From the NCBI GenBank assembly GCA_963778465.1, contig CAVZUK010000002.1, positions 558,001 to 622,000 of the forward strand: a DNA stretch of 64,000 nt, in the 5' to 3' direction. Shown here piece after piece: positions 26,553 through 34,694 of the stretch. Source of the DNA: CAVZBW01 sp963778465 (lineage in GTDB: Bacteria > Actinomycetota > Acidimicrobiia > Acidimicrobiales > RAAP-2). The number at the start of each line of letters is the position of its first letter. The stretch's first letter is position 1. The position numbers and the translations under genes were made by a program. The notes beneath the pieces are model-generated. The model saw only the letters and a list, made by a program, of their open reading frames with translations. It ran no database searches and had not been told where the DNA came from.

Positions 26553-27692
26553 TCAGGGCGTCCAGTCCCGACCGAACCAGCTCAGGATGCGGCTGCTCCC
26601 GAACTCGCGCTTGGCGTGGGCGATCTCCTCGGAGGGGCCCTCGATGTCGCCGACCGGGGCGGCCCCGCTCAGGAAGGTGACGTCGACCCTCGCGACCAGG
26701 TCGTCGCCGAATTCGAGGTAGCAGATGCCGTGACCGTCGTACGTGTCGGTCTCGGTGCCCGCCCGTAGGCGCGAGGCGATCTGGCTCGAGACCACCGAGG
26801 CCTGGCCCTCGGCGAAGACGCCCGCCTTGGGCGTGCCCACGCTCGTGACGTCGCCGACCGCGTACACGTCGGGATAGGCGGTCTCGAGCGTCATCGGGTT
26901 GACCGGCACCCAGCCGTCCACCGTCATCCCCGATCGCTCCACGACCGGGGGCACCTTGTGCGCCGGCACGCCGAGGAACAGGTCGTAGGGCATCTCGGCC
27001 CCGTCGCGGAAGACCGCCACCTTGCGGTCCGGGTCGAGCCCGCTCACCAGGCTGTTGGGGCACCAGTTGATGCCCCGCTCGGCGAAGGCGGCGAGCAGGG
27101 CCTCCGAGGCCGCCGGCGAGGGCGGGATCGGCACCGGGAGCGGCATGACGAGCGAGATGTCCGAGCCCGCCCGGACCCCGAGCCGCGTCAGATGGTCGTG
27201 CATCAAGAGTGCGGTCTCGCTCGGAGCGGGGGGGCACTTGAAGGGGATCGAGGTGACGCCCACGATCACGCGGCCACCGTCGAAGTCGGCCAGCACGTCG
27301 CGGAGGGAAAACGCCCCCGGGACGGTGTAGAACTCGTGCCCCGCCTCGACCAGCCCGGGTGTCGCCGACGGGTCGAGGTCGGCCCCCAGGGCCACCACCA
27401 GCACATCGGCTTCGAAGGTCCCCGCGTCGGTCTCGACACGCTTGGTCTCGGGGTCGATCGAGTGGATGGTCGCCTGCACGAAGCGCAGCCCGGGCTTCTC
27501 GAGATCGCGGTAGGGGTGGAGGACCGCTTCGGGAAGGGCCCTCCCGAACATGACGTCGAGCTTGGAAAACCCGAAGATGAAGCCCTCGCCCCGATCGATC
27601 AGGATGACCTCGATGTCGTCGGCAAAGAGATCCGACAGCCTCGCCGAGAGCTCCAGGCCACCAAAACCTGCCCCAAGTACCAAGACCCGCAT
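26553..27692 (-). CDS. FAD/NAD(P)-dependent oxidoreductase (SQR/NDH2-like)
   Basis: 379 residues. It has the Rossmann motif LVLGAGFGGLELSARL, the second dinucleotide region AGTFEADVLVVALGADLDPS, and the C-terminal FAD motif YPDVYAVGDVTSVGTPKAGV. The layout and the FEYTV/FALRDV-like middle (HEFYTVPGAFSLRDVLADF) are those of sulfide:quinone oxidoreductase-type flavoproteins. It is convergent with the 2-oxoacid oxidoreductase operon, 48 bases away, and may transfer electrons for that enzyme or for the nearby dehydrogenases. It lacks the redox Cys pair of true SQR in the usual positions, so sulfide as substrate is not supported. Confidence 0.88.
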   Translation of the reverse strand: MRVLVLGAGFGGLELSARLSDLFADDIEVILIDRGEGFIFGFSKLDVMFGRALPEAVLHPYRDLEKPGLRFVQATIHSIDPETKRVETDAGTFEADVLVVALGADLDPSATPGLVEAGHEFYTVPGAFSLRDVLADFDGGRVIVGVTSIPFKCPPAPSETALLMHDHLTRLGVRAGSDISLVMPLPVPIPPSPAASEALLAAFAERGINWCPNSLVSGLDPDRKVAVFRDGAEMPYDLFLGVPAHKVPPVVERSGMTVDGWVPVNPMTLETAYPDVYAVGDVTSVGTPKAGVFAEGQASVVSSQIASRLRAGTETDTYDGHGICYLEFGDDLVARVDVTFLSGAAPVGDIEGPSEEIAHAKREFGSSRILSWFGRDWTP

Positions 27693-27792
27693 GGCGACAG
27701 AGCCTACGACGCTCGGTCCGCCCCGACGCCCGACCCCCGAGGGCGCTCCGCCGGAGACGAGCGGCCGTTCCTCGACCCCCGCCCCGGCGCCT

Positions 27793-28368
27793 CTAGCTCC
27801 AGATCACTCGCGCCCGTCGAGCGGCCTCCCGGACCGACGCCCCCTCGACGGTGACGCTGGCCTCCAGGCCCACCGCCGGAAGTCCCACGAAGATCTCCAA
27901 CGGACCGTCGGGGGGCAGCGGATGGACCCAGCGCCACAGGCGCCATCCCTGCAGGGGGCCTCCTCCACCGCCTCCGAAGGCGACGAAGGGATCCGTCGGG
28001 AGGCCACGCTCGTCCTTTTCCACGCTGCTCCCCGCGTGTAGAACGCCCGCCTGGTTCCCTCCGATGCGCCCGTCGGCGAACCGCACCCCGACCCGGGGTA
28101 GGTGTCGCCCTCCACCGCCGTGGACGCGGTGCATCTCCCATCCTCGGTGCGGGTCGGGAAGGACCGCCACGTGGACGGTGAAGCCGTCGGGGTACACGCC
28201 GAGGTACTCGACGGCGACCGCGACCTCGGCGCCCCGGTGGGCGACCGCCTCCACAGGGAGGATCGCCGGCAGGGTCCCCTCGGAGGGGCGGTCCCACGAG
28301 GGGGGCGTCCATACACCCGGTTGAGGTCCTGGGGGAGGTTCGGGGGGGAGTGGCTCGAAGAAGGGCAC
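27793..28368 (-). CDS. Conserved actinobacterial hypothetical protein
   Basis: 191 residues from the GTG at 28368, or 198 from a TTG at 28389; neither has a strong ribosome site. Pattern: Pro-rich start, two beta-rich segments (AVEYLGVYPDGFTVHVAVL and GVRFADGRIGGNQAGVLHA), Gly-rich GGGGGG loop, WRLWRWVHPLPPDGPLEIFV, and WPxxGLEASVTV. This arrangement matches small soluble proteins seen repeatedly in actinomycetes without function. It is last in the CaiB-DUF35-thiolase-nitroreductase operon, 53 bases after the nitroreductase stop. Confidence 0.7.
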   Translation of the reverse strand: MPFFEPLPPEPPPGPQPGVWTPPSWDRPSEGTLPAILPVEAVAHRGAEVAVAVEYLGVYPDGFTVHVAVLPDPHRGWEMHRVHGGGGRHLPRVGVRFADGRIGGNQAGVLHAGSSVEKDERGLPTDPFVAFGGGGGGPLQGWRLWRWVHPLPPDGPLEIFVGLPAVGLEASVTVEGASVREAARRARVIWS

Positions 28369-28421
28369 GAGCCCGCACGCTATCGGCAAGTTGTCGCCGA
28401 AGGAGTGCGTCGGGCGCTACC

Positions 28422-29036
28422 TCACCAGGGCGGGCCGTAGCGATCCCGGTAGACGCGCTCGGAGAGGGGCAGCCGCCGGGGCCGTCCCAGGGGCCGTGCG
28501 GGCCAGCCGAGCGGGACCACCGCCATGGGCCGCACCGACGCCGGCAGCCCGAGCACGGTCCGCAGCTCGTCGGCGTAGATGGTGGCGAGCGTCGTCATGG
28601 CGGATCCGAGCCCCAGGGCCCCGGCTGCGAGCAGGAGGTTCTGGGTCGCGGGGAACACGGAGGCGGGCAACGTGGTCTCGAGCCCGAGCTCGGAGTCCCC
28701 GCACACCACCACCAGGACAGGTGCCGTCGCCAAGCCCTCCTCGGCGCCCCGGTCGACCTCCCGGAAGAACTCGTCGGACAGGCGGCCCTCCGAGTGCTGC
28801 CGCCCACCACCCCGCCACGCCCGCCGGGTGAGGTCGTTGACGGCGCCGCGCTGCGCGGGGTCGCGCACGACGACGAAGACCCACGGCTGGCGGTTCTCCG
28901 CGCTCGGGGCGTGGACCGCGGCCTCGAGGCAGCGCTCGATCAGGTCGTCGCCGACCTCTCGCTCGGCGAACTGCCTGCACGCCCGCTGCCGCAGGACGAC
29001 GTCGAAGAACTCCCGGCCCTCGGGCTCGCCGGACAC
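28422..29036 (-). CDS. Nitroreductase-family FMN protein
   Basis: 204 residues starting VSGEPEGREFFDVVLRQRAC. The FMN-binding RACRQF, the EAAVHAPSAENRQPWVFVVV segment, and the C-terminal PMAVVPLGWPAR with a dimer-interface loop match nitroreductase/BluB-type proteins. They reduce nitro or enone groups with NAD(P)H. GTG at 29036 begins just past the thiolase stop (29041-29043). In a catabolic operon a role as enoyl- or ring-reducing enzyme is possible but not shown. Confidence 0.88.
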   Translation of the reverse strand: MSGEPEGREFFDVVLRQRACRQFAEREVGDDLIERCLEAAVHAPSAENRQPWVFVVVRDPAQRGAVNDLTRRAWRGGGRQHSEGRLSDEFFREVDRGAEEGLATAPVLVVVCGDSELGLETTLPASVFPATQNLLLAAGALGLGSAMTTLATIYADELRTVLGLPASVRPMAVVPLGWPARPLGRPRRLPLSERVYRDRYGPPW

Positions 29037-29040
29037 CGGC

Positions 29041-30295
29041 TCAGCCCCCCGTCCGCAGCAGCAGGCAACCGCAGGTGTTGCCGCCACCCGCCGCCACGGC
29101 GGCCACCTTGGGGCGAGAGGCGACCTGCCGGTCTCCGCCCTCCCCGCGCAGCTGCACGACCGCCTCGTGCAGGAAGCCGTAGCCGTGCAGCCGCCCGGCG
29201 GACAGCTGACCCCCCTGGGTGTTGAGGGGCAGCTCGCCGTCGCGTGCGATGCGCCCACCGCCCTCGACGAAGGCGCCACTCTCGCCGACCGGGCAGAGCC
29301 CGAGCGCCTCCAGCCACAGCAGGGTGAGGAAGCTGAAGCCGTCGTAGAGCTCGGCGATGTCGACGTCGGCCGGCGTGAGCGCCGTGCGGGACCACATCTG
29401 GGCCGCGGCGTCGGCGCCGACGGTCCGGGTGAGGTCGCGCAGCTGGTCCCAGCTCGGGCGGTCGTGGAGGGCCGCACCCATCGCCTCGAAGAAGACCGGC
29501 GGCTTGCGGAGGTCGAGTGCACGCTCGCGCCGGGAGACGATGAAGGCGGTCGCACCGTCGCAGGGCACGTCGCAGTCGAAGAGCCGCAGCGGCGTCGTGA
29601 TGATCCGCGCCGCCAGGTAGTCGTCCAGCGTGAGTGGTTCGCGGTAGACGGCCTTGGGGTTGACGACGGCGTTTCGCCAGCGCGTTGAGCGCGATCTGGG
29701 CGAGCTGCTCGGTGGTGGTGCCGTAGCGGTGCATGTGGGCCTGGGCGTACATGGCGATCCAGCAGGCGGCGGAGGCCGATCCGAACGGCAGGGTCCACTC
29801 GCTGATGCCCCCGGCGTAGATGGGGCCGCTCGGATCCCGGTTGGCGGCCATGAGGCTGGCGCGACCCCCGCTGCCCTGGGCGCTGCCCTCCCAGACGGAC
29901 CGGAAGCACAGCACGTGGTTCGCCATCCCGGCTCCGACGGCCATGCAGGCCTTCATCACCGAGCCGAGCTGGCCCGAGGTCTCGACGCCGCTGTCGTACC
30001 AGTCGACCTCCAGCCGGAGCGCGTCGATGACGTCGTAGGCCCCTGCGCCGTTGAACCCCCTCGGCTGCATCATGGCCCCGGGGTAGGTCGACACGCCGTC
30101 GATGTCCTGGAGGCCGAGGCCCGCGTCGTCGACGGCGGCCAGGCAGGCGTCGAGCGTGAGGACCAGGGGATCCCGATGGAGCCGTCGCCCGACGTCACTC
30201 TGGCCGATCCCGGTGATCGCGCAGCGCCGCTCTGCTGTGTCCTCGGTGCTCACGGTCGGTCCTCGGGTGCTCACGGTCGGTCCTCGGGTGCTCAC
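29041..30295 (-). CDS. SCP2-type thiolase-like protein, single-base frameshift near 29674
   Basis: The 5' part (ITGIGQSDVGRRLHRDPLVL, GQLGSVMKACMAVGAGMANH, EWTLPFGSASAACWIAMYAQ) runs in frame to LAQIALNALA; there the frame shifts by one base to continue NAVVNPKAVYREPLTLDDYL. The second part has ADVDIAELYDGFSFLTLLWL, LPLNTQGGQLSAGRLHGYGF and a final NTCGCLLLRTGG. Deleting one A in GCGAAACG repairs it. Intact length would be about 417 residues. Start codons fall in a 21-bp tandem repeat, so any of three GTGs (30295, 30274, 30253) may be used; 30295 overlaps the DUF35 stop. Confidence 0.88.
30252..30295 (-). repeat. 21-bp tandem repeat covering the thiolase start
   Basis: On the minus strand a 21-base unit beginning GTGAGCACCCGAGGACC is repeated twice and starts a third time, producing STRGPTVSTRGPTVST at the N-terminus and three in-frame GTG codons. 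Likely replication slippage; it could shift the translation start without breaking the frame. Confidence 0.85.
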
Positions 30296-30744
30296 GACGA
30301 CCTCTCCGACGTTGCGGCGGCCGGCTCGAAGAAGGGCAGCCAGATGTCCCCGTTGGGGTCCTCACGATGGGCGAAGACGACCTGCACCTCCGCACCGATC
30401 CGGACCGAGTCGGGATCGAAGTTCACGAGGTTGGTCGTGAGCCGGAGCCCGGCCTGCTCGATCAGCTCCACCAGCCCGATGACGTAGGGGGGCTCGGGCC
30501 CCGGAAGCCAGCGCTGGTGGTTGATGGTGTAGCTCGCCACCACGCCACGGCCGCTCACCGCCTCGGGCGCCAGGTGCGCGGACCGGTCCCTCGGGCACAG
30601 CGGGCTGGGCGGGTGCAGGTAGTACCCGCAGTCCTGGCAGCGCAGGAAGACGAGCTTGCCGTCCCGGCCACCCTGCCAAAAGTGACGGTTGCGATCGTTC
30701 AGCTCGGGCAGGACCGGAAACCCGGCATCGAGCAGGGAGCTCAT
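30292..30744 (-). CDS. DUF35 OB-fold protein, thiolase partner, incomplete zinc ribbon
   Basis: 150 residues. Helix NDRNRHFWQGGRDGKLVFLR leads to CQDCGYYLHPPSPLCPRD, then the OB-fold VSGRGVVASYTINHQRWLPG and PYVIGLVELIEQAGLRLTTN. The fourth zinc ligand of the ribbon is Asp or absent (CPRD rather than CPxC). Overlaps on both sides (ATGA with the CaiB gene, GTGA with the thiolase) show a tightly coupled operon. It should bind the SCP2-type thiolase at 29041. Confidence 0.9.
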   Translation of the reverse strand: MSSLLDAGFPVLPELNDRNRHFWQGGRDGKLVFLRCQDCGYYLHPPSPLCPRDRSAHLAPEAVSGRGVVASYTINHQRWLPGPEPPYVIGLVELIEQAGLRLTTNLVNFDPDSVRIGAEVQVVFAHREDPNGDIWLPFFEPAAATSERSS

Positions 30745-33227
30745 CGCGCGGCCTCCTTCGAGCCCGGCGCAGGCTCGTCCGACGACCCCTGTTGCGCGTG
30801 CTGCCGTCTAGCCAGCTCGAAGCGATCGGGCGACCCGGCTCCGGGCAGCTGCCCGGCCGGCCGCGACGGGTCGTACTGCAGGGCCGCACCCTCGGCGAGG
30901 ATGCGGTCGATCGCCGCATCTTCGAGGCCGACCTCGCGGAGCACCTCCACCGTGTGCTCCCCGAGCGCGGGTGGGGCCCGGTCCAGCGCGAGCTCGAGGT
31001 TGCCGAGGTCCCAAAAGGCCCCGACCTGCTCGAGCTCACCCCAGTCGGCGTTGTCGTAGGAGGCGACGAGGCCGAGGGTCCGGTTGAGCGGATCGTCCAA
31101 GAAGGCGTCACCTTGGTCGAGGCGTACCGGTTCGCAAGGAACGCCGGCCTCGTCCAGCGCCGAGAGGGTGTCGCCACAGCGCCGGCCGGCCAGGGCCTCC
31201 TCGAGCCGAAGAGGGTCGTCCGCCCCGGCGACCGCGCAGGCCCACGCGAGCTCGGTCTCGTCGCGTGCGCACAGGGCGATCCAGCCGTCGGCCAAGCGGT
31301 AGAGGCGGTAGCCGGGGGAAAGGCCGGTCTGCTCGTGGTTCACGGGCGGGACGGAGGCGGCGAGTCCTCCCGCTCCGAGGAAGGTCTCGCTGTTGGTCAG
31401 GACGGCCCCGCCGAGGAGGGACCCCGTCACGCGCTGGCCGCGCCCGGTCCGATCGCGTTCGAGCACCGCCAGCAGGGTGGCGACGACCGAACCCATGGCG
31501 CACAGGTGGTCCATGAAGCCGAACCGGAACCACATCGGGTGGTTGCCCTCGCCACCGCCCAGGACCTCCCATCCAGCGGCGGCCTGGAACAGCTGGTCGT
31601 AGCCGGGCCAGTCCGCTCGGTCCCCGCGGGGACCGTACGAGCTGGTGTGGCAGTAGACGATGTCGGGGTTGATCGCACGAAGGGACTCGTAGTCGAGGCC
31701 CAGCCGGTGCGCGGCCGGCATGCGGACGTTGTGGTGCACCACGTCGGCCCATCGGACGAGCCCCTCGAGGGCCTGGCGCGCCGCCGGCGACTTCAAGTCG
31801 AGGGCGAGGCCCTTCTTGCCTCGTTGGCACGCGGCGAAGACCCGCTCGACCCGGCGCATCTGGTCCCCCGTCGTGGCCTCCACCTTGACGACCTCCGCAC
31901 CGAGGTCGGCCAGGAGCATGGGGCCGAGTGGCCCGGCCAAGAAGTTGCCCAGGTCGAGGACGCGCAGGCCGCCGAGGGGGGTCCTCGACGGGAGCGAGCC
32001 GGACGGCCTGGCGGGGGCGGGCCCCCAGGGCGCTGAGCGCACCTCGTCGGTGTGCTGGCCGAGGATCGGCGCCGGTCCGCTCACCCGGGAGGGCGGCTCG
32101 GTGGAGAAGGGGGTGGCGGCCTGGACGATCCTGCCCCGCTCCGGATCGTCCACCTCGACCACGTAGTCGTTGGCCCGCACCTGGGGGTCCGCCAGGATGG
32201 CTCCGTAGGGGGCGGCGGGCTGCGCGGGGATGTCGTGCGACCAGAAGTCCTCCAGCCATTCCTGGCTGGGCCTCGTGCGGAACGCCACCTGGTTGGCGCC
32301 GTGGTTGGGGTAGCCCGGGGTCGAGATGGCGGTGAAGGTCGCGTTGGCCTTGGCCACGCCCTCGGGCCCGAGGTCCGCGAGGGCCTGCGCCATGAGCGGC
32401 GAGTCCACGTCGGCGTTGCGCATGAGGTGGATCCACACCCCGTCGGCGCACTCGAAGAGCGAGGGCTGCAGGTCCTTGGGCAGGCCGAACGCGAACATCT
32501 CGCCGGGATGGTCGGCCCGTGCCCAGTGCATCATCGTGGGGACGAGCGCCCCCTGGGCCACGCTCGTGTTGGCTGGCCCCGCCGGACCCCCTCTCCCTCG
32601 ATGGACCAGCCGGGCGAGGATGCCGACCGCCGCCAGGTAGACGGCACACCAGCTGCCGAAGGGGAACCGGAGGAAGACCGGTCCCTCCCGGTGCCCGAGC
32701 TGTTCGTCGCAGAGGCCGAGGCGGGCGCTCACCAAGAGGTCGTCGATCGGGCCGTTCGCGCTCGGATGCCCGGCGGGCCAGGCGAGGACGGACGAGGTCA
32801 CGAGGTGAGGGTGCCGGCGGCGGAGCTCGTCGTCGGTCAGACCGAGCTCGGCCGCTCGTGCGGGCCCGAACCCGTGCACGAAGACGTCGGCGCCCCCGAG
32901 CAAGACGTCCAGCTCGCCGCGACCCTCTGTCGTGTCCAGGTCCAACACGACGCTGCGCTTGCTGCGGTTCCAGGTGAGGAAGCCGAGGGAGCTGCGGGAC
33001 GGGTCCCCGCCCGGTCGCTCCACCTTGACGACGTCCGCGCCGGCCTCGGCGAGCAGCAGCGTGGCCACGGGGCCCGCGATGCCCTCCGAGCAGTCGACGA
33101 CCCGGTATCCGTCCAAGATGCGCGCCCCGCCGGGCGCCTGCGGTTGCGTATCGGACGCGTGCGACTGCCTGGTCGACGCCTGCGGCTGTGTGCTCAACGT
33201 GGAGACCCCCCTTGTCGGCCCACGCAT
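30741..33227 (-). CDS. Double-domain CaiB/BaiF (class III) CoA transferase
   Basis: 828 residues, about twice the normal 400. The first copy (from about 35) has GYRVVDCSEGIAGPVATLLL, GADVVKVERPGGDPSRSSLG and RNADVDSPLMAQAL; the second (from about 425) has LRVLDLGNFLAGPLGPMLLA, EVVKVEATTGDQMRRVERVF, KKGLALDLKSPAARQAL and PGYDQLFQAAAGWEV, where the Asp is the expected catalytic residue. The first copy keeps only a weaker PIDDLLVSARLG at that point. An N-terminal STQPQASTRQSHASDTQPQA stretch is low-complexity. It moves CoA between two acyl groups and heads the minus-strand operon. Confidence 0.93.
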   Translation of the reverse strand: MRGPTRGVSTLSTQPQASTRQSHASDTQPQAPGGARILDGYRVVDCSEGIAGPVATLLLAEAGADVVKVERPGGDPSRSSLGFLTWNRSKRSVVLDLDTTEGRGELDVLLGGADVFVHGFGPARAAELGLTDDELRRRHPHLVTSSVLAWPAGHPSANGPIDDLLVSARLGLCDEQLGHREGPVFLRFPFGSWCAVYLAAVGILARLVHRGRGGPAGPANTSVAQGALVPTMMHWARADHPGEMFAFGLPKDLQPSLFECADGVWIHLMRNADVDSPLMAQALADLGPEGVAKANATFTAISTPGYPNHGANQVAFRTRPSQEWLEDFWSHDIPAQPAAPYGAILADPQVRANDYVVEVDDPERGRIVQAATPFSTEPPSRVSGPAPILGQHTDEVRSAPWGPAPARPSGSLPSRTPLGGLRVLDLGNFLAGPLGPMLLADLGAEVVKVEATTGDQMRRVERVFAACQRGKKGLALDLKSPAARQALEGLVRWADVVHHNVRMPAAHRLGLDYESLRAINPDIVYCHTSSYGPRGDRADWPGYDQLFQAAAGWEVLGGGEGNHPMWFRFGFMDHLCAMGSVVATLLAVLERDRTGRGQRVTGSLLGGAVLTNSETFLGAGGLAASVPPVNHEQTGLSPGYRLYRLADGWIALCARDETELAWACAVAGADDPLRLEEALAGRRCGDTLSALDEAGVPCEPVRLDQGDAFLDDPLNRTLGLVASYDNADWGELEQVGAFWDLGNLELALDRAPPALGEHTVEVLREVGLEDAAIDRILAEGAALQYDPSRPAGQLPGAGSPDRFELARRQHAQQGSSDEPAPGSKEAAR

Positions 33228-33337
33228 GGTGTCATCTCCCCGCCCGAGGTGCCAGGGCGGGGCGGTGCACTGCCCAAAGGGCGTAGCATCGCCATGGCCA
33301 TCCCGCGAGGCGCGACGGCGAAAGGGGGCGGTGCTTC

Positions 33338-34615
33338 GTGCAGACCGACGACATGATCCTCGTGAGCGTCGACGACCACGTCGTGGAGCCGCCGGACCTC
33401 TTCGACGGTCTCCTCCCCGGCAAGTACGCGGAGCTGGCGCCGCGTCTCGTGCGCGAGGAGGGGGGCACCTACTCGTGGCAGTACAACGGCACCGAGTCCC
33501 GCAGCGTCGGGCTCAACGCGGTCGCAGGGCGCCCCCGATCGGAGTACGGCATCGAGCCCGCCTCCTTCGACGACATGCGCCCCGGATGCTTCGACATCCA
33601 CGAGCGGATCAAGGACATGAACGCCAACGGGGTCCTCGGGTCCATGTGCTTCCCCTCCATGCCGCAGTTTTGCGGGCAGCTCTTCGCCCGCACCGAGGAC
33701 AAGGACGTGGCCGCGGCCATGGTCCGTGCCTACAACGACTGGCACGTCGACGTCTGGTGCGGGTCCTACCCCGGTCGGTTCATCCCTCTCGGTCTGCCGA
33801 TGATGTGGTCGCCGGACGCGGCTGCCGCCGAGATCCGCCGGTTGGCGGCGAAGGGGTGCCACGCGGTGACGTTCAGCGAGAACCCCGCCGCCCTCGGCTA
33901 CCCCAGCCTGCACAGCGACCACTGGGACCCGGTGTGGAAGGCCTGCAGCGACGAGGGCACCGTCGTGTGCATGCACATCGGCTCGTCGTCTCAACTCGTG
34001 GTCACGGCGCCGGACGCGCCGATGGACGTGCTGATCACGTGCCAGCCCGTCACCCTGCTCCAGTGTGCCGCCGACCTGATCTGGTCACCGATGTTGCGGA
34101 AGTTCCCGGACCTGCGGGTCGCCCTCTCCGAGGGTGGGATCGGATGGATCCCGTATTTCCTCGAGCGCATCGACTACGTCTACGACCACCACCGGGAGTG
34201 GACGGGCCAGGACTTCGGCGACCGCCTCCCGAGCGAGGTCTTCAACGAGCACGTCATCACCTGTTTCATCGACGACTCCGTGGGCGTCGAGAACCGGCGG
34301 TGGCTCAACATGGACAACGTCACCTGGGAGTGTGACTACCCGCACTCGGACTCCACCTGGCCCACCTCGCCGGAGATCGCCGCCCGCTACCTCGAGGGTC
34401 TGAGCGACGCCGAGATCGACAAGATCACGCATCTCAATGCCATGCACCACTTCCGCTACGACCCCTTCGCGGACTTGAAGCGGGACGAATGCACGGTGGG
34501 CGCCCTGCGGGCGACGGTGGCCGGTCACGACGTGAGCATCCAGGCGAGGGGCCGCCGGTTCGGCACCTCGCCGACCTCCGCGGCGGACCTGGCGTCGGCC
34601 AAGCGCCCGGCCTAG
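33338..34615 (+). CDS. Amidohydrolase-2 family metal-dependent hydrolase
   Basis: 425 residues. Begins ILVSVDDHVVEPPDLFDGLL with the family metal site, then FCGQLFARTEDKDVAAAMVR, VVCMHIGSSS, LSEGGIGWIPYFLERIDYVY, and the late VTWECDYPHSDSTWP, where the final Asp is a metal or base residue. Amidohydrolase-2 members hydrolyse or decarboxylate cyclic carboxylates and lactones. It shares long identical blocks with 36006-37286, and the two flank a P450. GTG at 33338 diverges from the CaiB gene 110 bases away. Confidence 0.92.
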   Translation: MQTDDMILVSVDDHVVEPPDLFDGLLPGKYAELAPRLVREEGGTYSWQYNGTESRSVGLNAVAGRPRSEYGIEPASFDDMRPGCFDIHERIKDMNANGVLGSMCFPSMPQFCGQLFARTEDKDVAAAMVRAYNDWHVDVWCGSYPGRFIPLGLPMMWSPDAAAAEIRRLAAKGCHAVTFSENPAALGYPSLHSDHWDPVWKACSDEGTVVCMHIGSSSQLVVTAPDAPMDVLITCQPVTLLQCAADLIWSPMLRKFPDLRVALSEGGIGWIPYFLERIDYVYDHHREWTGQDFGDRLPSEVFNEHVITCFIDDSVGVENRRWLNMDNVTWECDYPHSDSTWPTSPEIAARYLEGLSDAEIDKITHLNAMHHFRYDPFADLKRDECTVGALRATVAGHDVSIQARGRRFGTSPTSAADLASAKRPA

Positions 34616-34694
34616 CCCCCCCGGCGCCCCGAGAGCGGCGGCGACACCATCCGTCGCGATCCGGGCGGCGGGCCCAACGACCGAGAGGAGCCAA

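Noticed and set aside
26553..27692. Sulfide:quinone oxidoreductase proper
   Set aside because: The fold matches but the catalytic cysteine pair is not in the expected positions.
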